Shown here one piece after another: positions 26,058 to 31,894 of a DNA stretch of 35,296 bases. A model generated the notes under the pieces. It did not search any database and had not been told where the DNA came from. It was given only the letters and a program-made list of their open reading frames with translations. The stretch spans positions 1 to 35,296 of the forward strand of contig URED01000022.1 in the NCBI GenBank assembly GCA_900546785.1, read 5' to 3'. A program made the translations under genes and the position numbers. This DNA is from an uncultured Oscillospiraceae bacterium. GTDB lineage: Bacteria; Bacillota; Clostridia; Oscillospirales; Acutalibacteraceae. Position 1 is the first letter of the stretch. The number at the start of each line of letters is the position of its first letter.

Positions 26058-26942
26058 ATGAAGCTTGAAAACTGGATGGCTGCTATTGACGGCAACCGCG
26101 ATCTGCTGCGCCTTGCGATACCCGGCACACACGACTCCGTTACCAAATACGTTCAGTTTGCGTATATATGCAAAACACAGGAGCTGACGATATACGAGCA
26201 GTTAAATATGGGGATAAGAGCGCTGGACATACGGGTTGAAAGCGGCGGTGAACGGCTTAAAATGGTGCACGGCTTTGCAAAAGTATTTACCACTGCGAAT
26301 AAGACGGGAAAGCAGATGGATCTAAGCCATGTTTTGGAACAGTGCTATGATTTTCTGCATGAAAACCCGAGCGAAACGATCGTTTTTCAGTTTAAAAACG
26401 ACAGCGGCAAGGAAAACGAAAAATGCTTTGACAACTTGTTTTTTAATTACATAGCCAAAGCGCCGGAAATGTGGTTTTGTGAAAACAGAGTGCCGGCGCT
26501 TGACGAGGCGCGCGGCAAGATCTATTTGATCCGCCGCTGCAAAATGGCGGACAGACCCGAATTCAACGAAAAAAATACGGGGCTGGATTTTTCCCGCTGG
26601 GTAGAGCAGGACACGATCGCGCCCGAGCCGCTGACGCTGAATACCGGCGGAGACCGGCCGGCGGAGTTCATTATACTTGACAGGTTCAAATATAAGCCCG
26701 AACCGCGATGGAACGAGTGTGTAAAACCTTTTCTTGACAAGGCAGAGCCGTTTGACGGCAGATATATCATCAACTACCTTTCCACGGCGGGCGGGCTCAA
26801 AGGGCCGCGCAGAAACGCTGCGTACATAAACCCGCAGTTTATGAAATACCCGCTTGATCCCGCCAAATACTACGGCACCGTCTATTCGGATTTTCCCACA
26901 AAAGAGCTTGTTATGAAAATCATAAACGCGAATTTTGATTAA
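26058..26942 (+). CDS. PI-PLC X-domain protein, cytosolic form
   Basis: A 294-residue protein of the bacterial phosphatidylinositol-specific phospholipase C family. The two catalytic His are His25 in AIPGTHDS and His70 in KMVHGF. The ALDIRVE strand with its Asp/Arg and the IYLIRRC strand are family features. Known secreted enzymes cleave PI or GPI anchors by general base/acid catalysis. This one starts MKLENWMAAIDGNRD with no signal peptide, so it should stay in the cytosol or leave by an unknown route. AGAGGGAT precedes the ATG. It is divergent from the PHP operon. The substrate could be a glycerophosphodiester or an inositol lipid. Confidence 0.85.
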   Translation: MKLENWMAAIDGNRDLLRLAIPGTHDSVTKYVQFAYICKTQELTIYEQLNMGIRALDIRVESGGERLKMVHGFAKVFTTANKTGKQMDLSHVLEQCYDFLHENPSETIVFQFKNDSGKENEKCFDNLFFNYIAKAPEMWFCENRVPALDEARGKIYLIRRCKMADRPEFNEKNTGLDFSRWVEQDTIAPEPLTLNTGGDRPAEFIILDRFKYKPEPRWNECVKPFLDKAEPFDGRYIINYLSTAGGLKGPRRNAAYINPQFMKYPLDPAKYYGTVYSDFPTKELVMKIINANFD

Positions 26943-26955
26943 AATATTGAAAAAG

Positions 26956-26996
26956 ACCGAGGCACATACCGCTCAAACGCTGTTTGTGACCCCGGT
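26956..26996. terminator. Terminator between PI-PLC and HAD genes
   Basis: An outer ACCGAGG / CCCCGGT stem (one mismatch or wobble) encloses a weaker CACA/TGTG stem. TTTT runs follow on both strands. It lies between converging stops at 26942 and 26998. Confidence 0.6.
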
Positions 26997-26997
26997 T

Positions 26998-27687
26998 TTA
27001 TTTTTTACTTATTAAATATAGTATTTCAGATAGTTTATCCGCACAATGATCCGCTTCTTCGCAATATCCATTATGCACAAAAACGGTTACCATACCTGCA
27101 GCGTTGCCGCCTCTTATATCTGCGTTCACACTGTCCCCTACCATAAACATCGGTTCATCATTTTTATTAAAATTCTTTGCAATATCGAACAGTTCTTTTC
27201 TCGGTTTATCATAGCCTTCTATCGCTGAAATAACATAACCGTCAAAATATTTATCGAGTTTCAAATCCTTGATAACTTCAATAAGGTCAGGGTAATTATT
27301 TGAAAGAATTATATTATTATTACCCAAAGTTTTAAGCGCATCCAGCGTACTTACGCAATCGGGATAAAGCGTATAATTTTCGGTTTTTTTAATAATACTT
27401 CTTACCTTCTGAGTTGCGGCTCGGGCTGTTTCATCATCCACCCCAAGTGAAAGATATGATGTATAAATATGCTTATTCATAAATTCCCACCACTTTTCAT
27501 TTTTAAAAGCGGTGTAATCTTTTTGCGGCGTATGCCAAGTAAATCCCGTTGCCATACAGCGCCTTATGTCACCGAATGAAACGTCATGATTCCCGCAGGT
27601 TTCACACAGCGCTTTGAAAACGCTGGTACTCCATAAAGAATCCGATCTGACAAGAGTACCGTCAAAATCCCAATATACGATGCTCAT
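26998..27687 (-). CDS. HAD-superfamily hydrolase
   Basis: A 229-residue haloacid-dehalogenase-type phosphatase. Motif I is DFDGT with Asp7 and Asp9, motif II is ILSNN, motif III Lys is in GYDKPRKEL, and motif IV is VGDSVNADIRG. The cap is helical (residues about 15-85), so it is a C1-capped phosphatase of the Gph/YjjG type. AGAGGGCG precedes the ATG. The gene is AT-richer than its neighbours. It may be cotranscribed with the PqqD-like gene 68 bases upstream. Substrate unknown. Confidence 0.85.
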   Translation of the reverse strand: MSIVYWDFDGTLVRSDSLWSTSVFKALCETCGNHDVSFGDIRRCMATGFTWHTPQKDYTAFKNEKWWEFMNKHIYTSYLSLGVDDETARAATQKVRSIIKKTENYTLYPDCVSTLDALKTLGNNNIILSNNYPDLIEVIKDLKLDKYFDGYVISAIEGYDKPRKELFDIAKNFNKNDEPMFMVGDSVNADIRGGNAAGMVTVFVHNGYCEEADHCADKLSEILYLISKK

Positions 27688-27755
27688 ATACCGCCCTCTT
27701 TTCGGTTTGATACAATACTGCCGCAGATCAGCAAACCTGCTTTTGCGTTTTTGTA

Positions 27756-28022
27756 CTATTCTTCCAAAAGATCGTTTTCACGCAGCATGGCAATAAATTT
27801 TTCAACGTCTGCGGCGGCTTTTTCGGGGGTGACGTCATAGATATCAAGCACCTTTTTCACGATCTCCTGCGGGGTGGTATCCTCTTTCAGGCAATCCCAG
27901 AAAAACGCGCCGGATTCATTCAGGGTTATCATGCCGTTAAATTCCGTTGCCGTTTTGCCGACGGGCACAACGATCTCCGAACCCGCGATATTTCTTTTTA
28001 CAAAACCGTTTTTTATCTTCAT
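27756..28022 (-). CDS. PqqD-like (RRE) small protein
   Basis: An 88-residue protein of the PqqD family: FVKRNIAGSEIVVPVG, then the ITLNESGAFFWDCL motif and a C-terminal helix with DVEKFIAML. PqqD domains are RiPP recognition elements that bind precursor leaders and hand them to radical SAM enzymes. No precursor peptide or radical SAM maturase is next to it; the SPASM enzyme at 23033 is about 3.3 kb away in another operon. AAAGGAAAG precedes the ATG. Many Clostridia carry stand-alone PqqD-like genes, so a role outside RiPPs is possible. Confidence 0.85.
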   Translation of the reverse strand: MKIKNGFVKRNIAGSEIVVPVGKTATEFNGMITLNESGAFFWDCLKEDTTPQEIVKKVLDIYDVTPEKAAADVEKFIAMLRENDLLEE

Positions 28023-28133
28023 TTTTATCTTTCCTTTTTATATAGATTTCGATTATAGTATACCAATTTGCACAAAAGCTTGCAAGCGATAAGGAAAAAA
28101 TAAGGAAATATAACAAATTTTACATGGTTTTAC

Positions 28134-28162
28134 TTGCGAACGCGGATAAAGTTGGTTATAAT
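28134..28162 (+). promoter_or_regulatory. Promoter of the NifU-like/GGGtGRT operon
   Basis: TTGCGA (28134-28139), 17 bases, perfect TATAAT (28157-28162), about 67 bases before the first ATG. Confidence 0.8.
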
Positions 28163-28169
28163 AACATTG

Positions 28170-28194
28170 ATAATTTTAGGATTATTAAAATTAT
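28170..28194 (+). promoter_or_regulatory. Inverted repeat in the operon leader
   Basis: ATAATTTTA (28170-28178) pairs with TAAAATTAT (28186-28194) immediately after the predicted transcription start, and GATTATTAA is repeated directly at 28180-28188 and 28197-28205. A candidate operator; the regulator is unknown. Confidence 0.5.
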
Positions 28195-28228
28195 AAGATT
28201 ATTAATTTAAAGCGAGGGAGTAGATACT

Positions 28229-28921
28229 ATGGTTTATTCGCAAGAAGTAGAACAGATGTGCACCGTTAAAAAAGGTCCGCATCACGGCCCCGCTCCGATC
28301 CCGGAGGAGGGCAACTGGGTTAAGTCCTATGAGATAAAAGACATCAGCGGCTTTTCACACGGCATCGGCTGGTGCGCTCCTCAGCAGGGCGCCTGCAAGC
28401 TCAGCCTCAATGTTAAGAACGGCATTGTGGAAGAAGCACTTGTTGAAACGATCGGCTGCTCCGGTATGACACATTCGGCGGCAATGGCTGCTGAGATCCT
28501 GCCGGGCAAAACACTGCTGGAGTGCCTGAACACAGACCTTGTTTGCGACGCGATCAACGTTGCCATGAGAGAGCTTTTCAAGCAGCTTGCTTACGGCCGT
28601 TCACAGAGCGCGTTTTCAGAGGGCGGCCTTGTTATCGGCGCTGCGCTTGAGGATCTTGGTAAAGGCCTCAGAAGCCAGGTTGGCACGATGTTCTCCACAA
28701 AGGCAAAGGGCGTTCGCTATATGGAGATGGCAGAGGGCTATGTAACACGCATGGCGCTTGACGAAGAGGGCGAAGTAATCGGCTACGAATTCGTTAAGCT
28801 CGGCAAGATGCTTGAGGACATCCGCCACGGCAAAGCCCCGAACGACGCTTACAAAGACAATATGGGCACTTACGGCAGATTTGACAATGCCGCCAAGTAT
28901 ATCGACCCGCGTGAAGAATAA
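28229..28921 (+). CDS. NifU/IscU-like iron-sulfur scaffold homologue
   Basis: A 230-residue protein related to the NifU N-terminal / IscU scaffold fold. KLSLNVKNGIVEEALVETIG, then GCSGMTHSAAMAAEILPGKTL, matches the IscU strand-helix region around its second Cys. Cys49, Cys56, Cys77, Cys99 and Cys106 are candidate ligands; the third canonical IscU Cys region is not obvious. The last 80 residues are an extra domain. GCGAGGGAG precedes the ATG. It is 21 bases before the GGGtGRT gene. This pair is common in anaerobic Clostridia, but its role is not established; a scaffold or metal-handling role is inference. Confidence 0.8.
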   Translation: MVYSQEVEQMCTVKKGPHHGPAPIPEEGNWVKSYEIKDISGFSHGIGWCAPQQGACKLSLNVKNGIVEEALVETIGCSGMTHSAAMAAEILPGKTLLECLNTDLVCDAINVAMRELFKQLAYGRSQSAFSEGGLVIGAALEDLGKGLRSQVGTMFSTKAKGVRYMEMAEGYVTRMALDEEGEVIGYEFVKLGKMLEDIRHGKAPNDAYKDNMGTYGRFDNAAKYIDPREE

Positions 28922-28942
28922 TCAGGACAGGAGGAACGTAAA

Positions 28943-29950
28943 ATGGCGAATGATGTAAAATTTGAAGGCAAGGAAAGACGAATTGCCAAAATAGAAAAAT
29001 GTCTTGCTGAATACGGTCTTTCAAGTCTTGAAGAAGCAAGAGATCTGTGCCTTTCAAAGGGCATTGACGTTGATGCAATCGTAAAAGGCGTTCAGCCCAT
29101 CGCATTTGAAAACGCAAGCTGGGCTTATACGCTCGGCGCTGCCGTAGCCATCAAGAGCGGCGTTAAGACCGCTTCAGAAGCAGCCGAAAAGATCGGTATC
29201 GGTCTTCAGGCATTCTGCATTCCCGGCTCTGTTGCAGAGCAGAGAAACGTTGGCCTCGGCCACGGCAACCTTGGCGCAAGGCTTCTTTCCGAAGAAACAA
29301 AGTGCTTTGCATTCCTTGCAGGCCACGAGAGCTTTGCAGCCGCAGAGGGCGCTATCGGTATTGCCCGCACGGCAAACAAGGTTCGCAAGGAGCCGCTTCG
29401 CGTAATCCTGAACGGCCTTGGCAAAGACGCCGCTTATATCATTTCAAGAATCAACGGCTTCACCTATGTTAAGACCGATTATGATTTCTACACCGGCGAG
29501 CTCAACATAGTTGAAACAAGAGCTTTCTCTGACGGCGAAAGAGCCGCGGTTAAGTGCTACGGCGCAAACGACGTGCTTGAGGGCGTTGCCATCATGAAGC
29601 ACGAGGGCGTAGACGTTTCCATCACCGGCAACTCCACGAACCCCACCCGTTTCCAGCACCTTGTTGCAGGCACCTACAAGAAGTGGGCGATTGAAAACGG
29701 CAAAAAGTATTTCTCCGTTGCATCCGGCGGCGGCACCGGCCGTACACTTCACCCGGATAACATGGCTGCCGGCCCCGCTTCCTACGGTCTTACGGACTCC
29801 ATGGGACGTATGCACGGCGACGCGCAGTTTGCAGGCTCTTCCTCTGTTCCCGCGCACGTTGAGATGATGGGTCTGATCGGTATGGGCAACAACCCGATGG
29901 TTGGCGCCACCGTTGCAACAGCCGTTGCAGTAGAAGAAGCTATGAAATAA
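28943..29950 (+). CDS. GGGtGRT protein
   Basis: A 335-residue protein of the family named for its GGGTGRT motif, here residues 262-268 in SVASGGGTGRTLHPDNM. Other conserved blocks are GSVAEQRNVGLGHGNLGARLL (near 95-115) and ITGNSTNPTRFQH (near 227-239). No signal peptide or membrane segment. The Gly-rich loop suggests nucleotide or phosphate binding (inference). AGGAGG precedes the ATG. Codon use is biased toward frequent codons and the promoter is strong, which suggests high expression. Family function is unknown to me beyond the pairing with an IscU-like protein. Confidence 0.9.
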   Translation: MANDVKFEGKERRIAKIEKCLAEYGLSSLEEARDLCLSKGIDVDAIVKGVQPIAFENASWAYTLGAAVAIKSGVKTASEAAEKIGIGLQAFCIPGSVAEQRNVGLGHGNLGARLLSEETKCFAFLAGHESFAAAEGAIGIARTANKVRKEPLRVILNGLGKDAAYIISRINGFTYVKTDYDFYTGELNIVETRAFSDGERAAVKCYGANDVLEGVAIMKHEGVDVSITGNSTNPTRFQHLVAGTYKKWAIENGKKYFSVASGGGTGRTLHPDNMAAGPASYGLTDSMGRMHGDAQFAGSSSVPAHVEMMGLIGMGNNPMVGATVATAVAVEEAMK

Positions 29951-29973
29951 TCTTGTAATAAGCAATAAAACTT

Positions 29974-29999
29974 ACGCCCGGAGGACATGCTCCGGGCGT
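29974..29999 (+). terminator. Terminator after the GGGtGRT gene
   Basis: ACGCCCGGAG (29974-29983) pairs with CTCCGGGCGT (29990-29999). TTTCTTAT follows. Confidence 0.88.
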
Positions 30000-30047
30000 T
30001 TTCTTATGCCTGTTTGTCTTATTCTCCGATTAGCGGGCATAAGAAAA

Positions 30048-30069
30048 GCCCCTGCGCAAGCGCAGGGGC
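30048..30069 (-). terminator. Terminator after the XRE regulator
   Basis: GCCCCTGCG (30048-30056) pairs with CGCAGGGGC (30061-30069) around 4 bases. TTTTCTT follows on the minus strand. Confidence 0.82.
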
Positions 30070-30113
30070 GGTGTTTGGGATTTTATTTCAACTTTTTGCA
30101 GCGTATCTTGCGT

Positions 30114-30341
30114 TTATTCTTTTGGGTACGGCTGCGATATATCCGTCATTTTGGCAATGTAATCTATGGACACATGATAATATTCGGCATAAGCTTTGAC
30201 CGTATCCAGCGGCGGTATTCTTTCACCTTTTTCATATCGTATATATGAATTTTTAGAAATGTATGCTATTTTTGCGCATTCTTCCTGCGTCAGATCATGA
30301 TCCTCTCGCAGATCTCTTAATCTTGTGTCCACTTTCGTCAC
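30114..30341 (-). CDS. Small XRE-family HTH regulator
   Basis: A roughly 75-residue protein that is almost only a Cro/C1-type helix-turn-helix: LRDLREDHDLTQEECAKIAYISKNSYIRYEKGERIPP. It has a short tail (DTVKAYAEYYHVSIDYIAKM) and no sensor domain. There is no in-frame ATG; candidate starts are TTG 30344, GTG 30341 and GTG 30332. No ribosome site is seen, and a possible -10 (TAAAAT, minus, at 30349-30354) would place transcription start near 30342, so it may be leaderless. It faces the 76-residue protein across three CTCCATATGG operators, which it very likely binds. Confidence 0.82.
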   Translation of the reverse strand: MTKVDTRLRDLREDHDLTQEECAKIAYISKNSYIRYEKGERIPPLDTVKAYAEYYHVSIDYIAKMTDISQPYPKE

Positions 30342-30361
30342 CAAAGATATTTTAACGGATT

Positions 30362-30423
30362 ACTCCATATGGGGTTGACAAATCACTCCATATGGGTTAT
30401 TATGGATTTGTTCTATATGGAGT
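30362..30423. promoter_or_regulatory. Three operator boxes of the XRE switch
   Basis: ACTCCATATGG at 30362-30372 and 30385-30395, plus the inverted copy CTATATGGAGT at 30413-30423. The core CCATATGG is palindromic. The boxes flank and fill the plus-strand promoter: one upstream of -35, one in the spacer and one past the start site. A dimeric HTH repressor would shut it fully. Confidence 0.85.
30375..30403 (+). promoter_or_regulatory. Promoter of the 76-residue protein gene
   Basis: Perfect TTGACA (30375-30380), 17 bases, TATTAT (30398-30403). Operator 2 occupies the spacer. Confidence 0.85.
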
Positions 30424-30451
30424 AATTATATTGTTTCCAAAGGTGATGAAA

Positions 30452-30682
30452 ATGTTCAGCGGAACTGTAAGAAGTTCAAAAATAGAGTGTTTATATAACG
30501 GATTGCAGCTATCCAAGGCCTGCCCCGACCGCCCTATCTATATCCTAACGACCGGCAAACGCTATGCTAGAGATAAATTGGTATTTGAGCCGGAATCACT
30601 TGATTCGTATATCAACGACGGCTGGTATATTACGCACAGAATCAAAAACGGCGTGATCTATCAGTATTTGGAGATTTTATGA
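30452..30682 (+). CDS. 76-residue protein of unknown function under XRE control
   Basis: Starts MFSGTVRSSKIECLYNGLQ and ends in GVIYQYLEIL. I do not recognise it. It is soluble, with no membrane segment or signal peptide, mixed charge and Tyr-rich (PIYILTTGKRYARDKLVF, then ITHRIKNGVIYQY), likely an alpha/beta mini-fold. The ATG at 30452 has AAAGGTG six bases upstream. An open frame from 30392 begins inside the promoter, so it is not used; ATG 30446 is a weaker option. It is followed by a terminator and is divergent from the XRE gene. A toxin, an anti-repressor or a small effector would all fit. Confidence 0.75.
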   Translation: MFSGTVRSSKIECLYNGLQLSKACPDRPIYILTTGKRYARDKLVFEPESLDSYINDGWYITHRIKNGVIYQYLEIL

Positions 30683-30720
30683 GTATCCGCACCACCGTAA
30701 ACGCCTAAATAAACGCAGAA

Positions 30721-30745
30721 AAAAAGCCCCGGTCAGGGGCTTTTT
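30721..30745 (+). terminator. Terminator after the 76-residue protein gene
   Basis: AAAAAGCCCC (30721-30730) pairs with GGGGCTTTTT (30736-30745), then CTTTTTT. It can also stop the minus-strand remnant that ends at 30751. Confidence 0.88.
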
Positions 30746-30750
30746 CTTTT

Positions 30751-30917
30751 TTATTCATGTATCTTCATGCCGTGGAGCATCTTAACGAATGCGGGGCTGA
30801 AGTGATCTACGATCTCGCTGCGGCAATTTCCGTATTGCCGACCTTTACATAGCGCATCTGCCCGCCGAAATAATTTTCTCCCGCGCGGGAAAAATACGCT
30901 GTAAGGATACTGCCCAT
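30751..30917 (-). pseudogene. Flavodoxin remnant
   Basis: Translation from the ATG at 30917, behind AGGAGGAAG, gives 36 residues starting MGSILTAYFSRAGENYFGG and then VKVGNTEIAA, the unmistakable beginning of a Clostridial flavodoxin. It hits a TAG at 30807-30809. A one-base shift reopens the frame and reads EIVDHFSPAFVKMLHG to a TAA at 30751. A normal flavodoxin has about 150 residues, so most of the gene is gone. It sits 19 bases after the TetR stop, so it was probably the gene cotranscribed with and controlled by that regulator. The downstream piece does not look like a flavodoxin C-terminus to me. Confidence 0.8.
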
Positions 30918-30936
30918 TTCTCTTCCTCCTTATCCA

Positions 30937-31542
30937 TTATTTATTGTTTTTTAAATACTGCCTAAAAAGAGGCTCCAGCGCAAAAGCGCAAAATTCCTTT
31001 GTGCGCGCTGCAAGGCTGTATTCACCGTCGCTCATACACCAGCAAACCATTAGGCCGTAAAGCTGGGAAACGAGCAGGCCCGTGCAGGCTTCAACAGGCG
31101 TATCCTCAGCAAGCTCTCCGCTTTGCACGCAATATGCAAAAATATCCGCAACCGTTTTTGTATCATAATCCAGCTTGCTGTACTCGCCGTCCGGCAGCGC
31201 ATTGGGGTCTATCACATTCTTCGTCCACTGCTGCGCCATTTTAACGCCCGAATCTTCTATGCGCGATGAAAAACTGACTGCATAATCCGTCAGCTTTTCA
31301 ATGAAGGTGCCGTTCTTTACCTTTGCGCGCTCCGCAATCTCTCCGAACGCCCTAAAGCTCAGCTCCTGCACGATATCCTCTTTGCGTTTAAAATAAGTGT
31401 AAAAAGTGCCCTTTGCAACGCCGCAGGCATTCGTTATGTCCTCCACGCTGACGCAATCAAACCCGCGCTCGCTGATAAGCTTTTCGCCCGTTTCAAGCAG
31501 CTTTTTCCTGGTCTGCAGCGCTGATTCCTGCCTTTTGCCCAT
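30937..31542 (-). CDS. TetR-family transcriptional regulator
   Basis: A 201-residue TetR-type repressor. The N-terminal HTH (residues about 10-56) contains KLISERGFDCVSVEDITNACGVAKGTFYTYFKRKED, and the C-terminal helical domain has Cys-containing helices (LYGLMVCWCMSDGEYSLA) that may bind a ligand. GGAGGCGG precedes the ATG at 31542. Its promoter -35 lies in a 10-base perfect inverted repeat, which suggests autorepression. A flavodoxin remnant follows it, so the original target operon is partly lost. Confidence 0.9.
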   Translation of the reverse strand: MGKRQESALQTRKKLLETGEKLISERGFDCVSVEDITNACGVAKGTFYTYFKRKEDIVQELSFRAFGEIAERAKVKNGTFIEKLTDYAVSFSSRIEDSGVKMAQQWTKNVIDPNALPDGEYSKLDYDTKTVADIFAYCVQSGELAEDTPVEACTGLLVSQLYGLMVCWCMSDGEYSLAARTKEFCAFALEPLFRQYLKNNK

Positions 31543-31565
31543 ATATCCGCCTCCTTTTCGAACTC

Positions 31566-31594
31566 ATAATAGCACATGAATGACCGATAGTCAA
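31566..31594 (-). promoter_or_regulatory. Promoter of the TetR gene
   Basis: Minus-strand TTGACT (31589-31594), 17 bases, TATTAT (31566-31571). Confidence 0.82.
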
Positions 31595-31613
31595 TGACTT
31601 TTGGTCATTGACT
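31589..31613. promoter_or_regulatory. Candidate TetR operator
   Basis: AGTCAATGAC (31589-31598) and GTCATTGACT (31604-31613) form a perfect inverted repeat with a 5-base centre. It overlaps the -35. A second, related AATGACC box lies at 31579-31585. Confidence 0.75.
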
Positions 31614-31731
31614 TTGTAAACATTTTGTGAACGCAATAAATCGTGTCTGTGTGTAACAACGGAACAAAAGCAATAATGAATCTTTTACTTAAATCCATTT
31701 ATTGTTCGGTTCATTGGAGTGGAAACGAAAA
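31614..31731. other. Intergenic stretch with no recognised element
   Basis: About 118 AT-rich bases between the TetR operator and the terminator of the surface protein gene. I see no open frame, repeat or promoter that I can support. Confidence 0.6.
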
Positions 31732-31760
31732 ATCCGGTGTAAGAATAGCTTACACCGGAT
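31732..31760 (-). terminator. Terminator after the surface-protein sorting tail
   Basis: ATCCGGTGTAAG (31732-31743) pairs perfectly with CTTACACCGGAT (31749-31760). TTTTT follows on the minus strand. It lies 11 bases past the stop of the sorting tail, not of the main frame, which supports the tail as the true gene end. Confidence 0.85.
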
Positions 31761-31771
31761 CAATCAAGCGA

Positions 31772-31894
31772 TTATTTATTTAAACTTTTCTCTTTTCTGC
31801 TTACTGTAAGCACAACAACTACCGTAGCAGCCGCGCCGATAACGGCAAAGATTACAAGACCTGTCTTCGGGCTCTTGGCATCTGTATTGCTACT
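31772..31894 (-). pseudogene. Out-of-frame SPKTG cell-wall sorting tail of the surface protein
   Basis: Forty codons followed by TAA, in the frame one base off the large protein. They read SSNTDAKSPKTG, then a hydrophobic stretch (LVIFAVIGAAATVVVVLTV) and a basic end (SRKEKSLNK). SPKTG (31859-31873) matches the [SPN]PxTG motif used by class B-type Clostridial sortases. The frame has no start codon and a TGA just before it, so it is not an independent gene. One base less near GAATTGAAG (about 31893-31901) joins it to the dockerin. Either the gene is mutated, the shift is phase-variable, or the assembly has an error. Confidence 0.8.

Noticed and set aside
30392..30451. Extended N-terminus of the 76-residue protein starting at 30392
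   Set aside because: That ATG lies inside the promoter spacer and operator, before the predicted transcription start.
30721..30930. A second complete small gene after TetR
   Set aside because: The frame is broken by a stop and a shift and encodes only the beginning of a flavodoxin, so it is annotated as a remnant.
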